A stretch of 64,000 nt of DNA from Echinicola strongylocentroti (GTDB lineage: Bacteria; Bacteroidota; Bacteroidia; Cytophagales; Cyclobacteriaceae): assembly GCF_003260975.1 (NCBI RefSeq), contig NZ_CP030041.1, forward strand, positions 6,017,501-6,081,500, written 5' to 3'. Numbering within the stretch: position 1 is the stretch's first letter; every line of letters begins with the position of its first letter. The notes below the pieces were generated by a model. That model did not search any database. It saw nothing but the letters and a program-made list of their open reading frames with translations, and was not told the DNA's origin. Shown here one piece after another: positions 18,052-27,300 of this stretch. Made by a program: the position numbers and the translations under genes.

Positions 18052-19560
18052 ATGAAAACTTTCCAGAATACTTTCCTAAGGCTGGGGTTGGTAATAGGTA
18101 CTGGTCTCATAGTGGCTTCCTGTTCTTCATCCAAGGAAAGTGAACAAGATCCCCGTCCCAATATCATTTGGCTTATGGCCGAAGATATCAGCACCGATTT
18201 AGAATGCTATGGCACCGCAGGAGTCCAAACACCCCATTTAAATTGGCTAGCCGAAAATGGTACCAAATTTGAAAATGCGTACGTGACCAATTCGATATGT
18301 TCACCCAGTAGATCTGCGATGATGGTGGGTGTACACCAAAATCAGACCAATACCCAGCACCACAGGAGCAATCGTAATATTCCACTGGATACTGCTTATA
18401 AGCCATTTACGTATTGGCTGCGAAAGGCAGGTTATACCACCGTTTTAGGGCATCATGGAGTGATGGATAAGGGGCGCAAGACCGATGTGAACTTTAAACA
18501 TACACCTACTGGTGAGTGGGATGGTACGGAGGATTTTGGATTATTTGATAATCTAGATACGATTCGTTCAAGTGAGCAGCCATTTTTTGCCCAAATTCAA
18601 TTGAAGGCAACCCACAGGGGGGATTGGTGGGACGATGTGAGAGAAAGATCTTCTGACCCTGTGGATCCAGAAAAGGTAGAGTTGCCCCCATATATGGCCG
18701 ATGACCCGGTGATCCGTTTGGACTGGGCCAAGTACTTGGATCAAATGGAATATATCGATAACGAAGTGGGGATGATCATGGAAGAGTTGGAACAAAAAGG
18801 CCTGGCAGATAATACCATCATTATCTTTATCGGTGATAATGGAAGGTGTAACATACGCGGAAAAGGGTATTTATTCGAAGCAGGGGTACATATTCCGTTG
18901 ATTATTTATGACCCCAGAAAGAAAGGCCAAAAAGTAAACCATCAATTGGTAAGTGCGACGGATATCACGGCTACTGTTTTGGAATATGCAGGGGCCAATC
19001 TTCCTGAATACCTGACGGGTACGCCGATTTTTAAGGAGGGGAGTGGTCGCTCCCAAGTTTATTCATCGCGTGATTTGTGGGATGAGGTGATGGAAAAATC
19101 CCGCGCTGTAACCACCGATCGATGGAAATATATACGACATGACAAGCCTGAGCTGCCTTATGAAGTGGGACAGGCTTATCTGGAATTTTATCGGCCAGCA
19201 GTACACGTGATGAGGCGACTTTATGACCATGATTCACTGTCTCCTTCCCAAGCCTATTTCTTTGGGGATGCTAAACCGACAGAGGAATTGTATGATTTGA
19301 AAAATGATCCTTTAGAGCTAAATAACCTTGCCTTAAGCCCCGAGTACAGGACGATAAAAAAACAGCTGCGGGAGGAATTGAATACTATTGAAAAGCGGTT
19401 TTCTACGACGGGGCCGCTAGAAATAGAACATCCAGGAGCTGTGGATGTATTAAAATGGCTTAAAGAAGAAAAACCATCTGTGTATAAACAGATACAAGAA
19501 GGAAAGGAAGTAGGTTATAAAAAATACGCTGCCCAATATAAGAAACACCTGAATGAATAG
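18052..19560 (+). CDS. S1 family sulfatase (lipoprotein), last of the cluster
   Basis: A 502-residue lipoprotein (lipobox VASC, Cys about residue 24). Blocks: NIIWLMAEDISTDLECYG, CSPSR with Cys83, FIGDNGRCNIRGKGYLFEAG around residue 261 and the C-terminal ELYDLKNDPLELNN. It starts 7 bases after the previous sulfatase stop. It is the sixth sulfatase on this strand; all six keep the formylglycine cysteine and arginine and so look active. No terminator is obvious right after the stop. Confidence 0.92.
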   Translation: MKTFQNTFLRLGLVIGTGLIVASCSSSKESEQDPRPNIIWLMAEDISTDLECYGTAGVQTPHLNWLAENGTKFENAYVTNSICSPSRSAMMVGVHQNQTNTQHHRSNRNIPLDTAYKPFTYWLRKAGYTTVLGHHGVMDKGRKTDVNFKHTPTGEWDGTEDFGLFDNLDTIRSSEQPFFAQIQLKATHRGDWWDDVRERSSDPVDPEKVELPPYMADDPVIRLDWAKYLDQMEYIDNEVGMIMEELEQKGLADNTIIIFIGDNGRCNIRGKGYLFEAGVHIPLIIYDPRKKGQKVNHQLVSATDITATVLEYAGANLPEYLTGTPIFKEGSGRSQVYSSRDLWDEVMEKSRAVTTDRWKYIRHDKPELPYEVGQAYLEFYRPAVHVMRRLYDHDSLSPSQAYFFGDAKPTEELYDLKNDPLELNNLALSPEYRTIKKQLREELNTIEKRFSTTGPLEIEHPGAVDVLKWLKEEKPSVYKQIQEGKEVGYKKYAAQYKKHLNE

Positions 19561-19695
19561 GGGGGAAATTGAACCAGGGTTAAATGCTGTTTGGTTAAGG
19601 GGATTTCTGCCACTGGAGGAAAGGATATGGTTACTCTTTGTCCTGCACCAAAAAAGTAACAAAGATAAAGGGGGAGAACTGTAGGAAATTGCCCC

Positions 19696-19780
19696 GGATA
19701 CCAAGACATCGGAAAAAGTAAGGTAAAGTAGCTAACTTATTTGATAACTACATTAGGTACATAAGGCACAATAGGGAAAG
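19696..19780 (+). repeat. Dispersed ~85-bp intergenic repeat, copy A
   Basis: Shares blocks such as AAGACATCG, GTAGCTAACTTATTTGA and CATTAGG-ACATA with copy B (21818-21900), and AGTAAGGTA, CAACTTATT-like and TACAATAG-like blocks with copy C (30236-30320). A further shared block, GCCATACCAAAT..CACGATATA, lies at 19838-19860 and again at 30376-30399, so A and C are related over roughly 165 bp. All copies point the same way. Confidence 0.7.
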
Positions 19781-20149
19781 TGTCCAAAAAACATTGCCCT
19801 CACCCAGGCTGAAAGCCTAGTTCAACACCTCCATCTAGCCATACCAAATCCCACGATATATAAACCTCAGTTCGATTATAAAACCGTTTCCGTACAGTGG
19901 TCGGAACATGCACTGCGAGGCTTAGGGGGAGATTTGAGGGGTGGAAGCCGTGGCAGTCTTCTGCCACACCCTTTTCCAACCCACATCCTCCTAAAAAGGG
20001 CCTGCCTGGGCAGACAGGTTCGCAATGACGCTTTTAATTCTAAAAATAAGTCGAGCTCAGGTTGATAGATTGTATGAACTGGGTAAGACTGACGGCTATG
20101 GGCCGCTAGACAGGTTCACTATCCGCCGCGGTGGATGCTTCTATCTCCA

Positions 20150-20233
20150 AACAACCTGATTTTCTTGCAGTTTCAAACCTTCCCGATAGCTGGGAACAGG
20201 CGATAACGATTCCTATTGCATAAATCGTGATAA
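20150..20233. repeat. Partial terminal-inverted-repeat element (right half)
   Basis: Contains ACCTGATTTTCTTGCAGTTT, close to ACTGATTTTCTTGCAATTT in the complete copy at 28550-28725, and ends in CTATTGCATAAATCGTGATAA, matching that family's right end. No left end was found upstream, so it looks truncated. Confidence 0.55.
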
Positions 20234-20266
20234 AAGGCGGAGGAAATCATTTTCCACCGCCTTTTT
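20232..20266 (-). terminator. Intrinsic terminator downstream of the GH82 gene
   Basis: Near-perfect stem: AAAAGGCGGAGGAAA pairs with TTTCCACCGCCTTTT with one A-A mismatch and a 4-nt loop. Read on the minus strand it ends in a run of T, and it sits just after the stop of the minus-strand carrageenase gene. The A/T tails on both sides could let it work in both directions. Confidence 0.8.
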
Positions 20267-20288
20267 ACTCGGATGATATTTATTGGGA

Positions 20289-21554
20289 TTAGATGTCCTC
20301 TGGGCAATCTGGAATAGCGTCTTCCCTTCGTAATTCCCAATTGTCTAACAAATCAAACCCTTCCGCAGTGATGTTTTTGACATCTATCTTGAAATCTCCA
20401 TCAGCAGGGTTTTCGCCATAAGCGGAATTGAGGACAGGGCAAATGGAAGGCCCCGTATGGATGGGCTTGCTTTCGTAAGGCATTTCTACGAGTGAAACTT
20501 GATCTCTCAGTTCGCAGGGCATGAACTCGAAATGCTTTGACTTCAACTGGGTGGTTTCTCCATATACGGCATGTACGTTCTCGATGGTACTAGTGCTATC
20601 GAATGTTCCGGGTTCTATGTCCAGATGTAATTGGCTTTTGGCCACATAGCCAGCACCTAGCCTAATACCGATCCCACAATTTACCGCAGTTACATTTTTA
20701 ATATCAAATCGGCCATTCTTAATGGAATGTGGGGAAATCATTACTGCAGCATTGCCATTTTCACAGGTGATGTTTTTTCCTTCTATGTCAAATAGACCGC
20801 CGATTTGAAGTTCGTTCATCAATTTATATCCCGTTTCGAGACGTAAGGTCACCCCACCATCTCCATAGATGTTCTTGAATTTTATGTTTTGGCCAGCCTG
20901 CATTTGGACCAGTCCATAACCATAGGCAGAATTGAAAGTGCTACCGTTCTTTACCATGCCATTTTTTGGGTAAAAATAATTTCCTTCATAATCCGCAAAC
21001 CCAAAAGTGACAGCACTGAATTTGGTTAGATTGTCAAGTACATCGAAGTTGGCAAGGTAAAATTGGTCGACATTGTTAAATTGAAAGCCTCTAATATTCC
21101 CATTAGTTACAGCTCTCATGTCGATGGTAAACCTGCCGTTTACGCCAACTATACTGACATTTTCTACTACTGGCGAGTTACTTCCCATATAAAAAACCGA
21201 GTAATTTTTATCATCTGGTCGTTCTACGGGAATAATGACGGTTTCTCCCTCAATTTCAATATGGATATTGGAAGCCAAATGGACTTGGCCGAGGTGAAAT
21301 GTGCCTTCCGGAATATAGATAGTTCCTCCGTCATGATCGGATGAGAGCTCAGCAATGGCTTGTGTAAGAAAGGGAGTGTCATCTTCTTCATCACTTCCGT
21401 TTGCTCCATAATCATCTACCAAGTTTACCCGAATTCCTACGTCACGATTGACATATTCATCAATTTCACTCATTCCTGTGGGAGTGTCTACAATACAACT
21501 GCCCAAAATAAGACTGGACAATACACATGGAATTAAATTTTTTAACTTTAGCAT
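20289..21554 (-). CDS. cgiA: GH82 iota-carrageenase (beta-helix lipoprotein)
   Basis: A 421-residue lipoprotein (LGSC, Cys20) with a right-handed beta-helix. It aligns by eye, from memory, with the GH82 iota-carrageenase of Alteromonas fortis: VDDYGANGSDEEDD, GYGLVQMQAG, VTLRLETGYKLM, GNAAVMISPHSIKNG and the later IEPGTF. Spacing of key residues is the same: Gln217, Glu240 and His276 fall at the positions of Gln222, Glu245 (proposed acid) and His281 of that enzyme. The proposed base Asp247 is Gly242 here. GH82 enzymes are endo-acting and cut beta-1,4 bonds of iota-carrageenan with inversion. The lipobox suggests surface or periplasmic anchoring. It is the only minus-strand gene in the locus, with its own terminator. 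Confidence 0.85.
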   Translation of the reverse strand: MLKLKNLIPCVLSSLILGSCIVDTPTGMSEIDEYVNRDVGIRVNLVDDYGANGSDEEDDTPFLTQAIAELSSDHDGGTIYIPEGTFHLGQVHLASNIHIEIEGETVIIPVERPDDKNYSVFYMGSNSPVVENVSIVGVNGRFTIDMRAVTNGNIRGFQFNNVDQFYLANFDVLDNLTKFSAVTFGFADYEGNYFYPKNGMVKNGSTFNSAYGYGLVQMQAGQNIKFKNIYGDGGVTLRLETGYKLMNELQIGGLFDIEGKNITCENGNAAVMISPHSIKNGRFDIKNVTAVNCGIGIRLGAGYVAKSQLHLDIEPGTFDSTSTIENVHAVYGETTQLKSKHFEFMPCELRDQVSLVEMPYESKPIHTGPSICPVLNSAYGENPADGDFKIDVKNITAEGFDLLDNWELRREDAIPDCPEDI

Positions 21555-21817
21555 ACAAACTTTAGGGTTATGTTAATTGATTTATTTATGTTGGAAAGTT
21601 GATGATACTTCGTTTGTATGTTGTTTTTTGTAGTTATTTTATTGTATTCTTTGGTAAATATGTTGGGTATCAAAGGATTTTAATGGTCAATAGTGAGGTG
21701 ATTCTTTCTGACTTATATAGAAACTTATTGGATTTACCAATTGACACCAAACTGATGATGCCTATGTGAATACTAATGGGTGAGATGCTTGTGTGCTACT
21801 AGGGTTGTTTGAACCCT

Positions 21818-21900
21818 GATGCTAAGACATCGAAAAAGAATTATGTATAGTAGCTAACTTATTTGAAAACGACATTAGGCACATAGGAGGGCCAGGGAAA
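21818..21900 (+). repeat. Dispersed ~85-bp intergenic repeat, copy B
   Basis: Begins GATGCTAAGACATCGAAAAA, a block also present (one change) at 28524-28543, and continues TAGTAGCTAACTTATTTGA and GACATTAGGCACATAGG, matching copies A and C. Its right end runs straight into the hairpin-forming element at 21892. Confidence 0.7.
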
Positions 21901-22056
21901 TCGCTTTTAACCCTATGAAGTTATTTGATTCAGGCAAAAAGAGTCAGACCGAGCGGAGTCGAGGTCCAACGTCTAGCCTTAGACTCTACCTGGAGGATAG
22001 ACAGGTCCGCTCAGGCTGACACCTCTTTACTAATAGTTTAAAAGCGATTTCCCTGG
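21892..22056. repeat. Hairpin-forming element with perfect 19-bp terminal inverted repeats (165 bp)
   Basis: The ends CCAGGGAAATCGCTTTTAA (21892-21910) and TTAAAAGCGATTTCCCTGG (22038-22056) are exact inverse complements. Inside, GTCAGACCGAGCGGAGTCGA (from 21944) is imperfectly mirrored by GGTCCGCTCAGGCTGACACC (from about 22004), so the whole can fold into one long stem. It is non-coding and could be a MITE or a structured RNA. Confidence 0.65.
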
Positions 22057-22092
22057 TGTTAATTACTTTGGATGGTCCACGTCTGTTTGGGT

Positions 22093-22114
22093 AATAGACT
22101 GGTAATAGTCTATT
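22093..22114. promoter_or_regulatory. Inverted repeat, possible operator upstream of GH110
   Basis: AATAGACT and AGTCTATT form an 8-bp inverted repeat with a 6-nt spacer, about 95 bases before the GH110 start codon. Size and place suit a dimeric regulator such as the AraC-type domain of the nearby hybrid sensor, but this is a guess from one site. Confidence 0.3.
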
Positions 22115-22209
22115 TACAGTGGAATTTACGTTTAGGTACATGTAATTTATTATGACATACAGCTTAAAAAGTTTAGAAGGCCAATTTTGCATGAAATAAC
22201 CTTGTAATT

Positions 22210-24105
22210 ATGTGTATGAAATTTCAGAGATCTATTATTGGCCTATTGATAACTACCTTGATGTTTGGGCTGAACTTCACGGGGCAAGCGACATCTTTCG
22301 GTGTTGAAAACATTATAAATTTTGATACTAGTATTGCTGATGATGCCACACCGACGGTTTTGGAGCAGGTTCTTAATAACCAAGCTGCGGATGAGATTAA
22401 ATTTGAACCTGGTACCTACCATTTTTATCCAGATAAAGGGTTGGAGAAGTTCTGCAGGATCAGTAATCATAATGACGTGTTTGTGGCAACGGCATTTCCT
22501 ATAATAGATCGCAAAGACTTGGTGATTGACGGTCAAGGAGCCACGTTTATTTTTCATGGTAAAATGATTCCCTTTATTATTGAAGGTAGCAAAAACATCC
22601 AAATCAAAAACGTAACGATAGACTGGGCCATGCCCTTTCACAGTGAGGGGACGGTAATAGCCAATGATACTGAAGCAGGGACATTTGATCTTCACATATC
22701 CGCTGAATATCCTTATGAGATTAGAAACAAGCAATTGGTCTTCATCAAGGAATATTATGAGCATACCATTGGCCAGTCCATTCTCTATGATCGCGATCGC
22801 AAGGCGATCATGTTCGACACGGAGTCTTATACCCCCGTGACAACTAAAAAGAAGAATGCCCAACTATATGCTGTAGACAATATCCACTATAGGTATACAA
22901 TGGACAAAAGGGCTCCAGGTATCAGGGACATAGGCGTGGAGAGCCGTGTTTGGGTGGAGCAGTTGAAGCCAGGGGTAGTAAGGGTTCATGATCATGGCAA
23001 AAAGATGCCACCTGTAGGGATGGTTTTGGCCATGAAGGGTGAGCAAGGAGAAAACCGAATCGCACCTGCAATTCGACTGTTGGATAGCGAAAATCTCCAA
23101 CTTGCAGATGTAACCGTCCATCATGCTGGAGGAATGGGGCTAATCGCTGAGAACAGTGAGAACATTGACATAACCCGAATGGTAGTTAGCCCATCAGGAA
23201 ACAGGGTGGTATCCACGACCGCAGATGCTACCCATTTTGTGGGCTGTCGAGGATTGATAAAACTATCCGATTGCACCTTTGAAGGGCAGCTGGATGATGC
23301 TGCAAATATCCATGGCACTTATCAGGAGGTGGTAGAAAAGATCGGTGAGAGCAAGCTGGGCGTGAGAATGGGACATTATCAGCAGCAAGGCTTTGTTATT
23401 GGAAAACCAGGCGACAGAATAGGGCTTGTACGGCTTTCGGAATCTTTTTTTCCTACCAATTATGTGACGCTAAAAAAAGTTGAGATCCGAAATGGAAGGT
23501 ATCAAATTTTAACATTTGAGGAAGCATTGCCCGATGAAATTATTCCTGGTGACCTTATCGAAAACAGTGATGCTTATCCGGAATTGATAGTAGAGCACTC
23601 TACCATCCGAGGAAATAGGGCAAGAGGGTTGTTGCTATCTACACCTAAGCCTATCAAGGTCATCGATAATTATTTCCACACTGAAATGGAAGCCTTGTTG
23701 GTTCCTGTGGAAAGTGGCCATTGGTATGAGGCGGGTAGTGCCAGGGACTTATTGATAAAAAACAACGTGTTTGAAAACTGTGTTCATAGTGGACAAAATA
23801 GGGGGGTAATTCGTTTTATTATTGACGATGATGAGAAACATACCGCTTTTGAAAACATCCGCATTATTGGAAATACTTTTGAGCAGTTTGATAACTTGAT
23901 TTTGGAAATCAACAATGTAGATGGATTGGAGTTCATGGACAATGAAATTACCCATTCAAGTGAATTTCCAATGCTGTTTCCTGAAAATCCCGCTGTAAAA
24001 ATAAACAGCTCGAAGAACATAAGGTTTTTTGATAATACCTATAATGGAAAAGCCAAGCAATTGATCAAAAACACAGATGCCTCGCAGGATATCCTGTTCA
24101 AATAG
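22210..24105 (+). CDS. GH110 alpha-1,3-galactosidase
   Basis: A 631-residue exported parallel beta-helix enzyme. The diagnostic GH110 stretch is present: TTADATHFVGCRG followed by CTFEGQLDDAANIHGTY. Three acidic residues, Asp339, Asp362 and Asp363, have the arrangement of the GH110 catalytic aspartates. GH110 enzymes cleave alpha-1,3-linked galactose with inversion; members are known on blood-group B antigen and, in marine bacteria, on unsulfated fragments of lambda-carrageenan type. That second role fits here, next to GH82 and six sulfatases. The start at 22210 or the ATG two codons later (22216) are both possible. Its own terminator follows, so it is probably monocistronic. Confidence 0.88.
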   Translation: MCMKFQRSIIGLLITTLMFGLNFTGQATSFGVENIINFDTSIADDATPTVLEQVLNNQAADEIKFEPGTYHFYPDKGLEKFCRISNHNDVFVATAFPIIDRKDLVIDGQGATFIFHGKMIPFIIEGSKNIQIKNVTIDWAMPFHSEGTVIANDTEAGTFDLHISAEYPYEIRNKQLVFIKEYYEHTIGQSILYDRDRKAIMFDTESYTPVTTKKKNAQLYAVDNIHYRYTMDKRAPGIRDIGVESRVWVEQLKPGVVRVHDHGKKMPPVGMVLAMKGEQGENRIAPAIRLLDSENLQLADVTVHHAGGMGLIAENSENIDITRMVVSPSGNRVVSTTADATHFVGCRGLIKLSDCTFEGQLDDAANIHGTYQEVVEKIGESKLGVRMGHYQQQGFVIGKPGDRIGLVRLSESFFPTNYVTLKKVEIRNGRYQILTFEEALPDEIIPGDLIENSDAYPELIVEHSTIRGNRARGLLLSTPKPIKVIDNYFHTEMEALLVPVESGHWYEAGSARDLLIKNNVFENCVHSGQNRGVIRFIIDDDEKHTAFENIRIIGNTFEQFDNLILEINNVDGLEFMDNEITHSSEFPMLFPENPAVKINSSKNIRFFDNTYNGKAKQLIKNTDASQDILFK

Positions 24106-24144
24106 ACTAAAAGAATTAATAATCCCTATTTCCTATTGTTGTTT

Positions 24145-24187
24145 ATCCTCAATGTTCCCTTTTGGGTTCATTGAGGATTATTTTTTA
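24145..24187 (+). terminator. Intrinsic terminator after GH110
   Basis: A perfect 10-bp stem (ATCCTCAATG with CATTGAGGAT), extended inside by CCC/GGG, is followed by TATTTTTTTT. It lies about 40 bases after the GH110 stop. Confidence 0.85.
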
Positions 24188-24343
24188 AAAACGCTTTAAC
24201 GATGAGAATCTGAAGATTAATATACCTAGAGATACAAAGTTTTTACGAAAAAAGACAGCTGGTTTTAAAAGAAATGCTGAATTTTAGATTCTGCCATCTT
24301 GGCGACTAATAGAACTTATTTACACCCAAAATAATCTACTATC

Positions 24344-27300
24344 ATGATGTTCCATCTAATGGAAAGGAAATATTGCTGCCTAAAGTGCCTCTATGGGATT
24401 ATATTTTTTTCTTTTTTGGTGGGAAGTGTCAGGGCTAATAATTCTTCAATTTATCCCAGAGAACGGATAACTATAGCCAACGGACTTGCTCATAATGGAG
24501 TGACTTCTTTGTTACAGGATAAGTTTGGGTATTATTGGATCGGTACATACGATGGGTTGAACAGGTATGATGGAGCCGGTTTTAAAACCTATAGGAATAC
24601 CTCAGAGCGGAGTTATTTGTTGAGCAATAGAATTCGGACATTGGAAGAGGATGATGAGGGGCGTATATGGATTGGGACTGACGAAGGGATTGCTATATAC
24701 GATCAAGAGAAGCAATTGTTTTCCACCTTATACAGCCACCAAAACAACAGCAATCATCATAAAGGCCCGATAATCCGAGATTTGTTAGTGGATAAGAATA
24801 ACAAACGGATCATTGCGGCAACAGAGGAATTTGGGGTCTTGTTGTTTGATGCGGATTTATCTTTCTTAGGTGAATTTACTCCAGATAATTTAAAAGATAT
24901 TGACGGGTTCATTATTTACAATGTCGTAAAATACCACGACGACAAGTACTTGATAGCTACTACCGAAGGGGTGTATACTTTTCATGGTTCATCTGGGGAG
25001 TTTGTAAAGATCTCTTTGCCTCTTATCGATGCTGCTACCTATATTCTCCAACTTTCTGAAGGAAGGTTTGCAATAACTACCAGCACAGGAGTTAGAGTAA
25101 TTGAAAATCGTAAGGAAAATTGGGAATTGGTAGCTTCATTTTTAGCCTCCGAAAATTTCAATTGCGTCGAAATTGATAAAAGAGGCCGAATGTGGTTAGG
25201 TACCGTAAACCAGGGGATCCGCCGGGTAGACAACCTACAGGAAGTTTTGGAAGGAGAAGAGCCGGCAGTCGTGTCAGAAGAGGGAGAGCAGGGATTTATT
25301 CGGACCAGTGGAATTTACAATACCAAAAATAATGGGATTTGGGTGACGACCTTTAATCATGGTTTATTAAGATTTGACTTGTATCCAAATTCATTTCACC
25401 AGGTTCCCAGACAACATAATTCCGTCGAACGGCTGCATACGAATGAAGTGCCTAATATCGCACCTTTAAGTCCCAACAGTGCATTTATGACTGCGCATCA
25501 TGGAGGAAAGATATTATTTGATTTTAGCCAGCAACAATTTAGGGAACTGCCAGCCACAATGCCAGCGTCTATTCAGGATGATATTACGGGAGTATACAGT
25601 GATGAGCATGGTGCCGTTTGGTTCAAGAATAGGAATAATGAAATTACTGTGTTACGGGCAGATGGTACTTATGATCCTGCTCCGGTAATAGAGGAGATGC
25701 CAAGAGGCTTACGATTGGTAACTATGTGTGAAGATGGGGATGGGAATATATGGGTAGCGAATACAAAGGATTTTTACCGACTACAGTTGGATGGGGAAAG
25801 AAAGATCAAAGCTGTTCACAAGGTTACGGATCATTCTTTCTTTAAAAGCAAACCTATATATAAAATCAGGACACTGTATTATGACTCGGTCTATGATTAT
25901 ATGTGGGTAGGGACCGATACTGATGGGCTTTTCCGCATGAAGTTAGGTACATCCGAAGATCTTGACAGTGTGCAGGTGGACCAGTTTGTAAGTGATCCAA
26001 GTGATTTATTATCATTGCCCAGTAATTTTGTTTCAGCGATAGTTCGTCTTCCCAATGGAGAACTTTTTTTGGGAACCGAACGGGGAGGGATATGCAAAGT
26101 AAGAAATAGTGAAAAAGATAGCGTACAGTTCATCAATTATTCGGAGAAAAATGGGCTTTCGAATAATGTGGTAAAGAACATCTTATATGATGATGACTAT
26201 AACCTTTGGATTTCAACCAATATAGGTCTAAATCGCTTTGATCCAAAAAGTCAGAATTTCAGGGTCTATAAGCGTTCAGACGGACTGCCATTTGAGGATT
26301 TTAGTTATGCAGCAGAAAAAATGTCTGATGGAACTATGGTTTTTTCGGGAATAAAGGGTATTTGTTATTTTCATCCAGATGATCTTAGTGATGAAGAACC
26401 TGTACCGCTGTTTCAGTTCGATAATTTGACAATATCAGGGCGATCCATCCTTCCTGGGGACAGTTTGAACGGTAGGGTTTTATTAGAGAAATCACTCTCT
26501 TCCACCGATAGGATAGATTTGGAATATGATGAAAACGTTTTTTCGATTGATGTGAATGCACTACATTATGGAAGTCCAGAAAACCATTATATAAAATACC
26601 AACTAAAGCCGATCAATGACCAATGGATACAGGTGAAGTCACATCAAAAAACCATCCACTTCAGTGGGCTGCAACCTGGAGAATACACTTTGCACACGAT
26701 GGTGAGCAATTCCCTCAATGAATGGGGAAATCCGCGGACAATTACAATTGTGATCCATCCACCGTTTTGGAAAACACCGATTGCTTATTTGATCTATTCC
26801 TTATTACTGGGCTTGGTGATTTTGGGTATTATTTATATCATTATCCGATTTCAGAAGCTCCATCATAATATTGAAATCCATCGATTGGAAAAAGAGACGG
26901 AAGTCAAGCTCAATAATGCCAAGCTCCGTTTTTTCTCCAATATTTCCCATGAAATCAAAACACCATTGACCTTGTTACAAGGTCCAATAGAATTTTTAAG
27001 CCACCGATTTAAGTATGATATCGATGTGGTAGACAAATTGAATTTGGTCCAACGACAAGCTCATAAAATTTCGCTACTGGTAGATCAGGTGCATGATTTC
27101 CAGAGAGCGGAAGCGAATGTTTTGAAAATGCACTTGGATCAATTTAATTTTGATCATTTTTTATTAAAGATTTATCAGGATTACCATTTTATCACTGAGC
27201 AAGGTGATAAAAAAATACAAGTGATAGGCGGTGATGATCCCATAAATGTCAAGGCTGATACCGATAAATTGGAGAAAGTGATTAACAACCTTCTTTCGAA

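Larger units (their letters stand above)
19561..20288. other. Gene-free repeat-rich gap between the sulfatase operon and the carrageenase
   Basis: No supportable gene. It holds one copy of an ~85-bp dispersed repeat (19696-19780), a nested hairpin (GTGGCAG 19950-19956 pairing with CTGCCAC 19961-19967, with a looser outer stem across 19939-19983), the right half of a terminal-inverted-repeat element (20150-20233) and a terminator for the minus-strand gene (20232-20266). The two flanking genes converge on this gap. Confidence 0.7.
21555..22209. other. Divergent promoter region between GH82 and GH110, carrying repeats
   Basis: No gene. Both flanking genes are read away from it, so it must hold both promoters. 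The ~260 bases next to GH82 are AT-rich. Then come a short palindrome (AGGGTT..AACCCT, 21801-21817), dispersed repeat copy B (21818-21900), a hairpin-forming element (21892-22056) and an inverted repeat close to the GH110 start (22093-22114). Confidence 0.65.

Noticed and set aside
19939..19983. Nested hairpin as terminator of the sulfatase operon
   Set aside because: It is about 380 bases after the last sulfatase stop and lacks a T-run; it is more like a REP-type repeat.
22243..22863. Minus-strand open frame of 206 codons
   Set aside because: Antisense to GH110, low-complexity translation without domain features.
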